A DNA stretch of 64,000 nucleotides from Dirofilaria immitis (Eukaryota; Nematoda; Chromadorea; Rhabditida; Onchocercidae). Below are positions 12,232 to 28,015 of the stretch, piece by piece; the first letter of the stretch is position 1; each line of letters opens with the position of its first letter. Made by a program: the position numbers and the translations under genes. Under the pieces are notes generated by a model. It was not told the DNA's origin, searched no databases, and saw only the letters and a program-made list of their open reading frames with translations. The stretch lies in the NCBI GenBank assembly GCA_024305405.1, contig JAKNDB010000109.1, positions 6,262,001 through 6,326,000 of the forward strand, read 5' to 3'.

Positions 12232-15153
12232 TAAGCGTACATAAGATTTCCATTTGGAAATAGCCACCACTAAGACATATTCACTGGTATAAGCTCTCCC
12301 ATTCAATATCAACTTTTTCAGCTACCTAACGACGAGCTGTTTATATTAACGACTTAGCAATTTATTGAAAAAAATCCAAACTGATGATCGATGTCTGTCC
12401 AAGTAAAATCTCATGATTCTGGGCCAGTTGAAACGAAGTTGCGTCACGCATTTCCAGCACTATGAGAAATAGTGATTTGCAACAATGAAGTCCCTTCTGC
12501 ATTTTAACTGCTACGAATGCTTCATTATTAATATAAAACCTGTTGCGAATATTAAATTTAGCTGAACTAAATTAATAAAAAAAAATAGCATAAAATGTAA
12601 ATGAATGTAATGAATCATGTAACTAATTTCATATACTTTAAGGTCATTTTTATGCGTTTTTTTATGCGTTTGCTTGTTATCTTCATCCAACTAAATTCAC
12701 ATCCTTCTTTTACCCTAAAAAAATTCGCACGCAAAATCCTTCATCTAATCACTGTAATCAGATCCCTTACAGCTTCTTTTGTTATTTAAATAAACACCTG
12801 TTGAAATATTTGCTGTAAACCATTCCTACTAAATATGTTTTGTATTATTCAAAATGACATATATACTCATGATTAAGATGCAAAAGTCAGAATAAACATT
12901 TCTACTCGACCTCGCACCTCCTCTTCCTTCGACTCCCCACCAAACCTATCAAGGAAACTTCTCCAATAAAACCCATCCTTTTTCTATAAAACCTGCTATG
13001 CATGCTATACTGCTTCTGGATTTCTAACATAAGAGACAAGACATATTGCAGCAGCTGAGGTCTGAAAATAATTACAAGGCCTTAATCCATTTATTCAGAT
13101 TTTTAGTAGTGTTTATGTCCGTGACCTTTAGCATCATGAAAAATGTGTATATTATGTTTGACATGTAGTTATACAAAAGATGTTTACTAAACGGCTGTAT
13201 GTCGATCTTGATCTGGAGATTGATCTGGAAATTCATGATAACGCTGAAATTAAAAAAAAGTGTTCGACATGATAAAAAAATAATTTAATTTATCAAAACT
13301 CTTACCGATGGATAATAATTCTTACTGCATTTAATGGTTGAAGCATTGAGTTTGGTAAATGAAGTTTTTAATAACGTTCATGCATCTTGGATAACTACTT
13401 TAATAATTGCTAGCATCTGTAAAAAAACTTTGGTAACAAGCAAATTAAAAGTAATTAGACCGAGAATCCTGTCGCTTTTTAACTAGGACGTCGATTTCAA
13501 TTAGAATTTTAATTTCAAATATTAAATTTGTGCAAATAGGTTGAGCAACTTAATTTTAAAAAGCAAAAAAAAAACTTTAACAATTAGATTCTTTTCCGTA
13601 TCACTCTGCAACATTATTACTGCCTCTTGTTCAAAAGTGAACTGTCTTAGTTGATCATGATAACTATCCATACTATCATACTTTAAAATATTCGAACGTT
13701 GAAGTGAGGAATCATAAATCGGGAACTACAAGCATTTTTCTATTGCTCTTATGAAAAAATATTACGATAAAAGAAATAACAGCAATTAAATTTTAAAACT
13801 CAAATATTTTTGTATATATTGCTCCTCGGCATTAATTTATCTTTGATAATATTAGATGCTGCATAAAACATTCTATAAATTTGATAAGAACGATAAAAAA
13901 TGGACACATATTGCTGATCTGAATTATCAATAACATCGAGAAGCATGGATTTCTGCTTCAATAATCCAAATTGCTTTTGTCCCAGCGCGTCTTGGATTTC
14001 TACAAAATAATTCTTGCATATTTTACAAATTACAATAATTTTCAGCCGAAAGAAGAAGCATTTAGTTATATATCAGCACTTTTTAATGGTGGATCTTCTG
14101 CACCACACTCTCTGATTACCGTTATAAAAAAATCATTTTTTTACATCCTGCGATGTTATAAATTATCTCATTTCACAGCATAATATATTGAGGTACACAG
14201 TGAATTCTAGGATTTCAAAGGATTAGCATATTTTGGTCATAAAAAGTAATACTAACAAAGAAGGACAGCAACCGCAACTCCAGTTGATATAATTCCGAAT
14301 TCTTCGTGACAAACAGTTGACCATCAAGCGTTATATATCTTCGCAAGTGAATGAATCTCTTCAAAGTCGTTCCAGAAATCTTTTCACTATTCTAGTTTTC
14401 CTGCATCTTGATTAAGTCCGATCAAAAAATAATTAACAAATGCCTTTATATGGAAACTTCGAAAAAAAAATGGCTCAATTAAACAAAATTAAAATGACAT
14501 CTGATATCATAAGTGGAAAGAAGGACAAAATACGATTTGGAGAGTGCGTTATACTCAGTCAGAACTATTCTCAATCTTGGCAAATGATATAAAACCACTC
14601 CATGTAGTCAGTGCAGGTCTTCTACAACATATATCTTCTTGAGAAAGTTGTACAGAAATTATTCACAAATGACAACATTCTCACAAAAATGAATTTAAGT
14701 TAATTTAAAAATTCCTAAAGATTATTAATAAACATATAGTTTTTTTCTGCTTATTCGCCATATCTGCAGTGACAACAGATTTTAATCAAATGTGTTGAAC
14801 AAAAATTTTTCATCAAGCACAGAGGAGGAAAAGAAACTTTCCGTATATACCAAAAAAATTTCTTCGCTTAATGAAGAAATACAACGCGTGTAAAAAGAAA
14901 TCTTTCCCAATTTTTTAAACTTCTTACAAATCTAGATGATACAACATATATCAACTATGTACGGATAATCGTAAACTACACAAATATTACGACAAATTTT
15001 CATCATTCCGCAACATTAGTTCGAACATGAAAAGTTTATCTTGGAATACTTTCACAGTGTCTGTATAAGTGATTCGTCGCAAGGCTTTCATTAAGGGTTT
15101 TCGAACGGCAGTATTTTTTTTTTGTTTGGTGTTGGAGATAGACTTTCGAGTCT

Positions 15154-15205
15154 CTATGTCTGTTTTTGAATATGCAAATCTCAGTAAAATTGAAAAATGA
15201 AATTT
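15154..15205 (+). repeat. Direct repeat, copy 1 (52 bases)
   Basis: Begins CTATGTCTGTTTTTGAATAT. It matches 15473-15524 at all but two adjacent bases. The copies are 319 bases apart, start to start. No terminal inversion or open frame links them to a known element. Confidence 0.85.
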
Positions 15206-15472
15206 AGCTGTGGCATATTTAACAAACATGCAATAGAAGACAATATTTATTCATGTAATTGTTTCACTCCTCTATTTTACGAGTTTTGAGAACGACTAAT
15301 TTTGGAAAGTTCACAGATGACTGTAATACGTTTGAACATTTCAGAGAAATCGAGACCAAGGGTAGTATTCTGCTGTCGACAGAACTCTCATCCTCTAATG
15401 TCAAGAGATGCTCATATGTTTTGTTATATTGTACTCTTAGCTATTGTAAGGTGCAATACCATGTGTCCTGAA

Positions 15473-15524
15473 CTATGTCTGTTTTTGAATATGCAAATCT
15501 TGGTAAAATTGAAAAATGAAATTT
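15473..15524 (+). repeat. Direct repeat, copy 2 (52 bases)
   Basis: Partner of 15154-15205. The only differences are CA in copy 1 against TG in copy 2. The 267 bases between them are unique in this window as far as I can see. Confidence 0.85.
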
Positions 15525-17208
15525 GCTTTTATTACTCATTTTTAATTATAACAGAAGGTTACTGAAAGACTTCAACATTCCGAACTAGTAATATTCATTA
15601 CGCTAATAGGACAATTAGGCTCTTTGAGATGCATTTGCCCCTAGGTATCTCACCTGCTTTATTTTATTCTTTTTGTGTTGCTAGAATAAGCTCGCCACCA
15701 TGAATGTCATCGTCTTCGTTTCATCGCTTCATGTCCTCTTATCCCTTTACCAATTTTGGCATTAAAGCAACAAATGATAACTTTATGATAGTACTTTATT
15801 TGACAGACCGAAATATATCAAACTAATTTTTATGCTGAGACAACCAGTTTTTGCTTTAAAATCGAAATTATAATCGAGAAAGCATTAGCGCTTATTCAAA
15901 CACAGAACTTTTCTTTTTCTTAAGATTTCTTTTTATCTACGGGAGCATAAAGCGTCACCATTTTATTGGTATCACGAGTGTGATTCGAATGCAAAGTTAA
16001 TAGATGATTTAGTCCTAGTGCTGCTGATGCCGTTGCCTAGAGTATTAACAGACTTAGGCATCGCTTAATTATTTACTCTATGTTTATAGTGTACTACTGC
16101 AGTTCACTGAAAAAGATGGGAATTTATTACGTATTCTGCTAAAGCTCTTGCAAAAATTATGACGATAATAATACGTTCTAGTATTACCCATGAAAATTAA
16201 CGTATTACTGAAAGGCAGTTGATTTAGATCTCATTCATTTTATTTATGTTTTTTCATGCACTCTGATGTTTAGAGATGGAAAAGAATTTGAAATCAAATT
16301 ACTCATAACACCTGTATGGATGCAAACAGTACATACAGTTTTCGTGGAAACGAGATCCCCTTGGCTTTGGAATTCTTTGGAACTACTGGGGTGGTATAGT
16401 AGTATTTTAAAATGAGATTAAATTTTGCACAGTGTGAATGATAGGATCCACACTAGGACCGTATGAAAAAATCGAGCTCATTTGGAATACTCTTACTAAT
16501 AAAGGGGTTGAAATTGATTTCCAAAGTGGTTTTAGATTGGAATATCCCGGTAGTGTGTTCGGGGATATATTTCCAGATATTACAAAAAGTTATGGTGGAA
16601 GTCTTGAAATTTACATAATTCAGCTCTTTTCTTCCTTCACCTTTTTTGTATGCTAAATTTGGTTTTATTCGGAGAGTAATAAGTCCAGAATGATAATCTT
16701 ATGTAATGGAGAAATTGTCGCGACATTGTGAAGTTGGAACACATTGCTTGAAAATGGTTTATCGTCTGGAAGTAACGTCTACTCAATGATTCACGTCCAG
16801 GATCAAGGATGGAAACGTTTTTTCAAAAGTTTATTAAATTAGTTGCTGGAATTTTTTTTAGATCTAGAATTAAAGTAGGGATTTGGTTGTCATTTTTTGA
16901 ATTCCACGTTAAGAAAACTGCTAAATGTACTAAGGGATTATCCGATTACTGAATCATTTTCTTAGCCTATAGAGTCTTTATTAATTGTATACAGCAGTTT
17001 TTCTTACTGTGTTATTGTATTGTTTGCCGGGCATCATCTCATATAAATAATTTTGTTTTTTGAATAATGCTAGATTTCTGCACGTTTCTTTTAATTTCTT
17101 TCTAAGAAATTCTCTCTTTTAAAAATATTTCTCGTTTAAAAAATATATCAAGTTGTAATCGGTTTCAGGAATGTTTTCAAACTGATATATTTATTCATTT
17201 CGTGTTGT

Positions 17209-17210
17209 AG
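17209..17210 (+). promoter_or_regulatory. Splice acceptor upstream of the rap-1 start
   Basis: A T-rich tract ending TGTTGTAG lies 20 bases before the ATG at 17231. It is either a trans-splice site or the 3' end of an intron in the 5' untranslated region. Confidence 0.45.
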
Positions 17211-17230
17211 ATCGTACAGCCTTCTAGACG

Positions 17231-18575
<1,345 letters not shown>

Positions 18576-21500
18576 TGCTAATATATTCTTCAAAATTGAT
18601 AGCATTCTTATCGAAGAGCATTCTGTCGTGAATAGTCATTGCTGTTGACGACGCGCCCTGAATAGGTACATTAAAGTTGCTTGATTTGTTCGTTCATTTG
18701 TTATATATTTTTTATCATTGAGGTGCCTTTCCAATTAAATAAGTGGCATTTTTCTTGTGAGATCGGCTACATAAAACTTTGTTAGCTTAAACTTTATGTT
18801 TTCATTGAATTTTCATAAATGTGCGTCTTGCTTGAGATTTTAATGGTTACGTCTCTTTTTCCGTAATATTTTATTTAACAGTATAGAAGGTTGTCAATAT
18901 TAGAAGTGTTCTAGTTTCTGTGCGATTACTTGAGGAAGTAGTTTTTGTTTTATTATGCTGCTGAATTTGACTTTTTTTGCCATTTTGATGTTTTCATTAT
19001 TAATTTTGTGGTTTAAAATTTCCAAAATTTCGGTTTTTCAAATAATTTGAGACAAATGATGAATTGCTGTTGGTTAAATATATATGGCAGAAGCCCTCGT
19101 GTTTTTTCGTATATTTTTTTCCCAAATTTTTGCTTTTCATTTATGTTTGTTATGTTTCGGTTTTATACCTTTTAAACTATTCATTGTTAAGATACTTTTT
19201 CATACCTACAAATTATGTATTATTAACCTCATTCGTACAGCGAAAGCTATTTTCTTCTCCTGTTATTAGTAGTTGTGAATATTTTACGCTGCAATGAGAT
19301 GCCTTTCACGTCGTGATTTCTTTTACTATTTTTCTGCAGAATTTCTCGTTAGTTAAACTGAAAGAAAAATCACGTAAATGTTGTGAAGCCGTTATTCTAT
19401 TCAGTATATTAAACTTTTATATTATGTACGACAGAAGAATATGTATTCGCAAGATTAGTTCATTAGTTCCAAAAAAAGAAAAAAAACCGCAGAAGCAAGG
19501 TTAGGGATCCGTAGCAATTGTTTCTGGGTTTGAAAAGCTGGAATCTTCAAGTGAGGTTTTTAGTACAGTCAATGGATGAGAAATTTCACTGTTTACTGTT
19601 CATATTGGTAATACTGCAGCAGCTTTATTTTCATTTGAAATAATTTCATTTTATTGTGAAATGTTTTTCATCAATGTTGTTAAAATGTTTACAAGTGATG
19701 CTGTCTTTGATGATTCTGGACGAATCGTTTCTGGTGTAGAATTTTGCTTTGAATTCATCCAATTCCAAAATAAGCTTGATAATACTTTGTTCTTTTAATA
19801 TTTTTTCTTTATTTTAGTGAAAGTAAAAGTATTTTTGTAGTTGAAATGCTAACTACTATGGTTATATCTGGGTCAAATAAAATAGCTGATTTGCTAAATG
19901 TTTTAAGATAAGAAAAAAAAACTAAGTGAAACAAAAACGGTACGCTGCAATAATACATCACATTTCGAATCAAGTGGTATTGAAATTGGGTGGGCATATA
20001 ACGACAACAATTTATCATTCAAAGGAGTCATTATCAGTAAATGAGGCCGATATGTTGTCTTCCTATGTTATTTTGTCTTCCTATGTTCAATCCACTACCT
20101 TCACCATTATCTATCGAACAGAATCTCTTCAGAAATAAGTGAATATAAATCCGGTTTTACTTTTAATTAAAAATATTATTACTGTCTTTCAACATGAGAA
20201 GAAATTATGCAAATATAATTTTGTTTTAACTCATAAAGGGTTACTGTGTCTTTTAAAACTGCTTAAAAATGTCCTTATTAGAGAATTTTGTTTCGACTGA
20301 GAAGTGATGTGACAATAGTACGGTAAATATTGCTTTTATGTTACAACATTTGAAAGTGCAGCTACATTATTGACTCTACTAAGAAATTTAGTAGGTATCC
20401 AAATTCTAAATTAAAGAGAATATACTCACTAAAAATCTATTAAGATTGAAAATTGCTAGCTGTGTCTTAATCAAAAAAGAAAACAAACTTTGAAATAGAG
20501 GTTCCATTGAGAGAACTGCTGATGCTTTAACATTATGTTGAAGTCGATGAAGCATTTGTTTCAAGTATTTTCCAAGTACTGAAGATTGATAACTGCAAAA
20601 TTTAACTGAGCAAGATCCCGAAATTTTTACCGAAACTTCTCAGATTTTAGATTCATTTAAAAAAAGTTCCAAACTGGGCATATATCTAAAAAATGCACAC
20701 AAGCTAATAGCTCTCCAAATAATACTGGACTCAAGCAAATTTTAAAAAAAAAAAAGATTACAAATGCTACAACTCCCGAGGCATGAACTGTTTTCATTGC
20801 CGGATTTCTCAGAACTAACTACTAGACCTGTATTGTCTTAGTGGTATCAAAAATTTGCATAAATCGTCAAATAAACTGCGCCGTTTATAATTTCTTCGTA
20901 AAACAATATTAATTAAATAGCTTTGTAATTACTATATTTATAGTGTTTCGTCTGACTGGTGACAACGTGAATGCACTATGTTCAAGATCTGAGCATAATT
21001 ATGTGGTGCGATGGTCCCGGGTGTTTTCCATCTCGTTCTCAAGTATCGAACACCAGCGTATTTTACAGCGTTTTCAGGAAGCCTTAAGCAACGAAAAAAT
21101 TCAGTCATTCAGGAAATAAGTACAGTAGAAGAGCTATAACCGATGTTTGTTTAATTGTAATAAAACCAAGAATTAATGTATTGAGAATCAAATAATTATG
21201 ATGATTGCTAGAACTGCTAACTATCGCTACTTAAATTCATCACCTTTAAAATGTTCATTAACTAATCTCAAATTTTTTTCAAATGAAAATATTTACTGCT
21301 TTTACTGTAGACCATGCTAGCGTAGAAGCTGATTACGAAACAGTTTGAGCATCTTTGAACTATTTTTAATTACAATTTGTTGGTATTAATTCCAATTTGT
21401 TAATTACTGCTTCATCGAAAAAGCAACTGATTAAAAAATAATGTTTTTTCTTTTTTTTTTAACATGCCCAAGGCAATGAAACTAGTAATGTTTCCGGTTA

Positions 21501-23416
21501 TGCTGATAGCAACACGGTTTTTTCGATTTAAGAAAAATCTGCAGTTTTTTCATATACGAATAATATGCCAGCAGACGAATCGTAAAAAAGGTATCTTGTT
21601 AAAAGTTCCTAATAAAAGATATCATTTATTCCAATCCTGGTAAACAAAAAATGTTTAAAATATAGCATTCATAGTAACTAAAACCTTAATGATATCTTAA
21701 TCAGAGATAAAACTTGACCAGAATAGATATTCAAAGAAACATATACTTCTCTTTTACGTGTCTTTGCATTATTTATACTCAACTTATAGGCCTCGCAACT
21801 GCTTCCCTTCATGAAACTAAATTAGAAATGAATATAAAATAAGGTAAGAAAGTAAAAGGAAATATTCCAGTCACTTAAGCTGATTCTCCACATAATTACA
21901 GAACACTTCTGAATCCATCAAAACAAAAAAATGAAATTTCGCTTTGAAAAATAATACATATTAGCCCTAACTACATGTAAAATAAAAGTATAATTTCAAT
22001 AATCAGCTTTGCATGAACGTTCGTTTTTATTTCATTGATCATTAAACCAAGACGATTTGAAGTGACGGAAAAGGACACTTGTTCCCATCAAATTATGACG
22101 CTACTGATGCTTATTGCCATTGTTTCTAATATCCTGATGAATAGTTAGTTCCAAGATGTAGTAATGTTGTTAGAGCAAATTTTCGATGAGTTAGTAAATA
22201 AGTCGTGCAATTTTCATAATTTACAAATAATTAAAAACATAGGAACAGCGTTCATTTCAAAAAGAATATTGCTCTTGGCATGAATTTCTGAATATAAAAT
22301 TAAAATACTTACAGCTTTCCAGTAGTTTGTTCCATCTTCTTTCATCAGTGAGTTTAACAAAAGTGTTTGGTGAGCATCTAGAACTTTTGGAATTATGAGT
22401 CATGATAAGAAAATGGCTATCAGTGGACTTAATAAACTTCGGAATTTCGATGGAAATAGAATAAGCTGATATAGCGAAGTGAAAGGAGGGGAAGGTAGGA
22501 CTAATGAAATGAATAAGTGTACTTGCAGTGTGCGAATAATTTATCAGATTCATTTGACTAGTGATGCCTTATAAATTATTCGCATTATGGCAAATGAGCA
22601 CATTATTCCCCGTCTTCTCCGGATCCTGGCTATCAGCGACATGGTAATGTTGGCGATAATCGCATCCTTGAAATGTCCTTTAATAAAATTCGTTTTATCT
22701 CTACTCTTCAATTATCACTCACTTTAGCCATCGTTGTTACCGATCACTATATACTTATTTACTTCTTTTAGTACCTGTCCTCTTGTCATTTCCACGAAAC
22801 TTCAGTTTCCTCATCGACTGTTCATAATGTTACATAAACTCCTTCGAAACGTCCCTTGCCACGGTTATTAATTTGATCCGTGATAATCATACTGCATTAA
22901 TAGTAATTCAGACGATATTACTGGCCATGAGGTTGTCATCATCATCATTTAATCACCTTAGCTATTCTGGATACTGTTATTGGTGAAAACGCCTCTTCCT
23001 CTCACCATTACTGAAACATGCACAATGGGATGAAAGATAGCAGATTTTAGGACGATATGAGCCGTATGTTTTTTTTTGTTTGATTTCTCTATCTCTTTTT
23101 GGCTTCTCATTTCCTCAAATGCCGTAAAGAATAAATTAGCCTTGCAGAGCAATATTCGAGATTTCCGAAATTTAAACCTCAATCTTTTTACCTCAATTTT
23201 TTTCTTATTGCTATCCAGAGATTTCGATTAATCTTTTGGTGTATGTTTTCATCTATAATTAGATCTAAAACACTTCGAAACAAGATCAGAAACTTTGTGC
23301 TTTTTGTCGTAAATATAATTCAAAGAAAAGAAAAAACCGGTGGCTTAAAATAACCTGGAAGTTTAGAGAATAACTTTATAAAGTTTCAATATGATAATGT
23401 ATATCTAAAATCCACT

Positions 23417-23474
23417 AATTCTTTCTTTAACGGATAAAGGATTTGAATTCTTTCTTTAACGGATAAAGGATTTG
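23417..23474 (+). repeat. Perfect tandem duplication, 29-base unit
   Basis: The unit starts AATTCTTTCTTTAACGGATA and occurs at 23417-23445 and 23446-23474 with no mismatch. It lies in the gene-poor region. Confidence 0.85.
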
Positions 23475-26400
23475 AAATTATCGCTTTTGTTGAAATAATT
23501 ATATAGCATTCATTAATGAGCATTCATCGATTAATCATCACAGATTGAGTCATTTTCAGTGATTAATCAAGTTTATAGTTAAAATATATTGTCAGCGAAA
23601 GAAAATTTTTAACAAATAACAAATGAGGCAACATTTGATGCTAGAGTTGATGAAGAATCGGATTCGGAACAGGGATAAAATTTTGGCAAAAAGGTAACTG
23701 AATTTAAATTGAATCGCAACGAAATATTTCAATTTATTATATTTCTTAAAATTTTAACTCTTATTAAATTTGATTGCAAAGCAAACTTAATTGCTTACCA
23801 ATATTTCGTTTTTAATTAAATAATTAAAGTTAAAATATTGCACTTATAAAAACCAACTCATTAAGCATTGCTTTTAATTGTTGCATTCAAATTTTAATAA
23901 ATCTCCCAATTTAATATTCCAGAATCTGAAGAACTGCTTTGACGAAACGTTGAAATGCTGGGAATTTTTGGATAGGTTTTTTAATATTTGCAAGAATTTT
24001 TAGCTAACAAACTACTGACGGCAAAAATACAAAGAGCTTTTTCGAGATGAAGCAAATATTAGTGGATGATATCAAAAATGGTATTATATCTTTAGTATTA
24101 TTTATTTTTACTTATGTAAATCTACTTTATATTCACAATAATTCACATCTGATCTCTGCAACTTCAACTGTTAATCGTTTAGTACCAAAAATTATGACTG
24201 TTTATATTACGTTTCTAATTGTTTGCATTGTTTGATAATGTAGCACACCCGAACTTTTTAAATCTTTGATCGATTTTAAAACTCAATCAAAATTAGCCAC
24301 GGCTGACAGCTAAACAAATTTCCAAATGTAAAATATTTTGAAAAATGCAGTAAGTAATTGATATTAAGTGGTATTCAATTCTTTTTAAATCTCGAAAAAA
24401 GAAATTTTATAATCATTTCAAGTTTTTAAGTCATTCCGAATGGGAGAAAACGGATATTTTGGAAATGAATATCGCTTATAGTAGACAATTGAGAAGACGT
24501 ATTGCTGCTCATAGCAGTTGGTTTTATTTTTTATTTTCTTTTTTTGTTTTCTGAGACACGGACAAATTTTAATTTCACAAATTAAAAATTGAAATTTTAA
24601 GGAAAAAAGAAGGATTCAACTTTATTAGGCTTTCAAAGTTAGATGGCGATGAAAATGTTCTTAACGTGAATTCTTAGATTTTCCCAAGAATACTTTTTGG
24701 ATGGATTTAGGCAGAATGAGAATCTGTTATGGCTTTTGAAGTACTTTAGGACGGATTTAGGAATTTGAGTAAAACATATGTATTTTATTAGAATAATAAT
24801 GGTAATTATTTTCAAAAGTAAAGCAAGTCTTTTTCTTGTCATGTTTTGTGGATAGTTTCTCGGGTTACGTATGTGAAATGCAAAATTATGCATTGATGAA
24901 AAATGGTCAACTTATTTGCAAGAACATAATAATCGTCCTCCAAGTCACCTGATTACTCGGTTGCAGTTACTTAGTAAACCAGTTATGACGGTAAAACTAT
25001 ATAGCAGTAATGACAAGCTTGCCCAAAAATTTAGTCATACGGATAGGAGAACATTTTAATATATTTTTAACTCTTTATCCAAAACTCGCACCTTACTTTA
25101 TAAACTCAACCGTATACACGGTTTCCACGCGATATTTTTTAACAGTCCTTATCACATGCAATCAAATCGAAATAATTAATTCATGAAATAAGTTTCGGCA
25201 TTATATCTACTGTCTTTCCTGAGAAATTAATTTTTAAAGCTTTTTCTAGTTAAACCTGATCTCAATTTGATTTAACATCTGCTTTAACAAACAGCCATTA
25301 ATGTAATAAAATTCTGAACTGCTAGAAATGGAAAAAAGTTCATCTTGAAGTATGCGGAGAATCGATCACAAATTTTCATGCTGCCGAAAAGTTACGGCCA
25401 AAAATCCTAAACCCATTATTCTACATTGCACTACTGCTGAATGTCAGTATCGCTGCTTTGGAACTACAATGGTGCGAATGGCATGTACCACAGCATTCTG
25501 GAATGCCGCAATAATCAGAAGGATCGATGATACAGCCTTAGATCTTTCAAATACTGAATCACACAACCAGGTGAATAAGACGGAGGTATGCCAAGGGTTA
25601 AAGTGGCGATGAGATTACGAACCGAGTTACGATTCCTGTGGCAACTGTTATTAATAGATTTTTAAACTTGAGATTCTAGATTACAAAGATGGAACGACAA
25701 ACTACAAAAGTCTGCTATCTCTTTGCTTTTAACTTCGATATCTCTACATTACTTTATATGATATCAATGATTGAAGATCATAAACTTCTAACTGAGATAA
25801 CTGCTGCATAAAAGTCTGGTTTGGATTGAAAGTTGAGAAGAAGCGAGGGAAGAAAAATCTTGGTTCAAAAAAGATTGTTTCAATCAGGCCTTTTTGTATA
25901 AATTTATGGCATCTACTTTGAATTGATCGATATTCCCATAGTCATTGTTTTACCTATCAGTTACTACATTTATATAATTTAGTCCAAGATATACTATTAT
26001 TTACATGAATTCTTATATGGGGACAATTTTTATTGGACTAAATTATATCGTATTGCAAGAAAGGATGTATTTTAATCAAACATGTGGTATAATTTCGAAA
26101 ACAGATATTTTGTAAATCAAAGTTTGGAATTTTTGTTGGAAAAGTTTGATAAAGATGAAATTCAATTGCTTGATAATTTTGGTTTCCTGCTTTCTCAAAT
26201 CTCTTCTTTTCTCCCTCTCTCTCTTTATATAGATATATTATATGAATGAGGTTTCATATGAATTAAAAAACTGAACTTTTATTTACATAGAAACAAAACT
26301 AGAAAACATAAGCGAACTTATTACTAATTATAAAACACGAGGTTAGAATAGTCACATTTCTCTAAAAAAATTTCAAGATTTCAATTAAAAAGTGAAAATT

Positions 26401-27948
26401 CATTTCATAAATGTATAAAAATTTTTATTTTCTACAACTTTGCATAAAATGAATTAGATAAATTGAAGAAGAAATGTTAGATTTATTTAATAATATCACA
26501 TATATGATGATATAAACATTTGTTTCTTCTATAATAAATTAATATTTCGCTTTGTTTGATTTATATGTAATATTCTATTATTATTTTTATTAATAATAAC
26601 TTGTCGTAACATTAAAACAAAATTTAAGAAAACGAAATTGGAAAAAAATTCAGTAGATTTTTTCAGTGTCGTACAAAAATTGATATTAATCCATTGTTGT
26701 GAAGTAAAATTCAAAAAAAAGGAACCAATTTCATTTTTGCATTTTAGAAAATACAGCTGATAAAGGTCAATCTTATTTTTATATTAAAAAAAAATTTTAA
26801 AATTATAAATATTGAATTTAATTTATGGATTCAAGTATTATATTTTATTGATTAATTTTTATGAAAATTTGATCACTATTCCTAAATATGACAGTTTAAT
26901 TATTATTTAACAATAATCATGATTTTCGTAAATATATCATTTCACTGTCTTCCTACTTTTAGCGTTATTTCTTTAAAGTTTTCTAAATTTTAGAGCAATC
27001 AAAAGCTAAAAATATTGTGCAAAATCGAAATTAACTAGCATATGTCGAAGAAAGTAAACTTTTGCATTCTTTGGATATTAACAATTTTACCACATTTAAT
27101 TGAGGAAAATATCTCGCTGACAGTATCCATTCAGAATTCTGGAATCGCTGCTGCATCTGGTTGTAGAGCAATAAAATGTTCTTATTCTAAAAGTTTATGA
27201 TGATTCTAGACAATCCAAAAATATTCCAGACAAAATAACGAAGAATTCGGGCCTTGATTTATGGCTATCTTTGCGCTATATACCTCATACTAGCTCATTT
27301 AGCTGTTCTTTCGTAACACTTTACACGCTGGTAATCCATTGTGGATTTTTGAGCAATTTACTTAAAAATTTTAAATATATCGCTGCAAAACTTTGCTGGT
27401 GGATTTGATAATATTGTTTGACACACTTTGAGATCATAACGTCGTCATTTTCGTAATTTCTTCAAGAATTTGGTTGAAAGTTTTTAGCCAAATTCTACAC
27501 TTTTTATTATAAAAGAGGAGAATCATTATCCAAAAATCTATTTATATGTAATAATGAGAACTTTTCTTCAAACATTAAAAGCAGCATTATATTGTTATAT
27601 TTTATTCTTTTGGTCACTAAGATTTATTCTATTAATGATCATTTTTCAGTATTGCATGTATAAATAGCATGTAAGTATCTCACCTCACTTTGAAGCGAAG
27701 ACGGAAGCAGCTTGATGTGGAAAAGCATCTATTTCATGCCAGCAAATTTAGTGATCACCGCATGACTAATCGTGAACCCACCAAAAGGCAATTTGCAGTA
27801 GTTACAGGTTATGGTGCCGTTTTGGAAGTAGAATATTTCGAAACTTTTTATTCTTCGTCTGAAATTCTTATCAGTGTGATTTTTTTCAGATCTTATGTAA
27901 TAACTAGGAAATGTATGTGTTAAATTAATTTCTTAAGATAGAATTTTG

Positions 27949-27951
<3 letters not shown>

Positions 27952-28014
<63 letters not shown>

Positions 28015-28015
28015 T
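27952..28015. repeat. TA dinucleotide microsatellite, about 64 bases
   Basis: An almost pure run of TA repeats, broken once by a C near 27990. It is prone to length error and polymorphism. Confidence 0.95.

Larger units (their letters stand above)
10830..17208. other. Intergenic region between cap-1 and rap-1
   Basis: About 6.4 kb. It holds small repeats near 12.1-12.2 kb and a split direct repeat near 15.2-15.5 kb. Open frames at 11321-11685 and 16438-16656 are short, AT-rich and without a domain I recognise. The 16438 frame ends after a stretch (EKIELIWNTLTNKGVEIDF) that is less biased than its surroundings, so an unrecognised exon is possible there. Confidence 0.45.
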
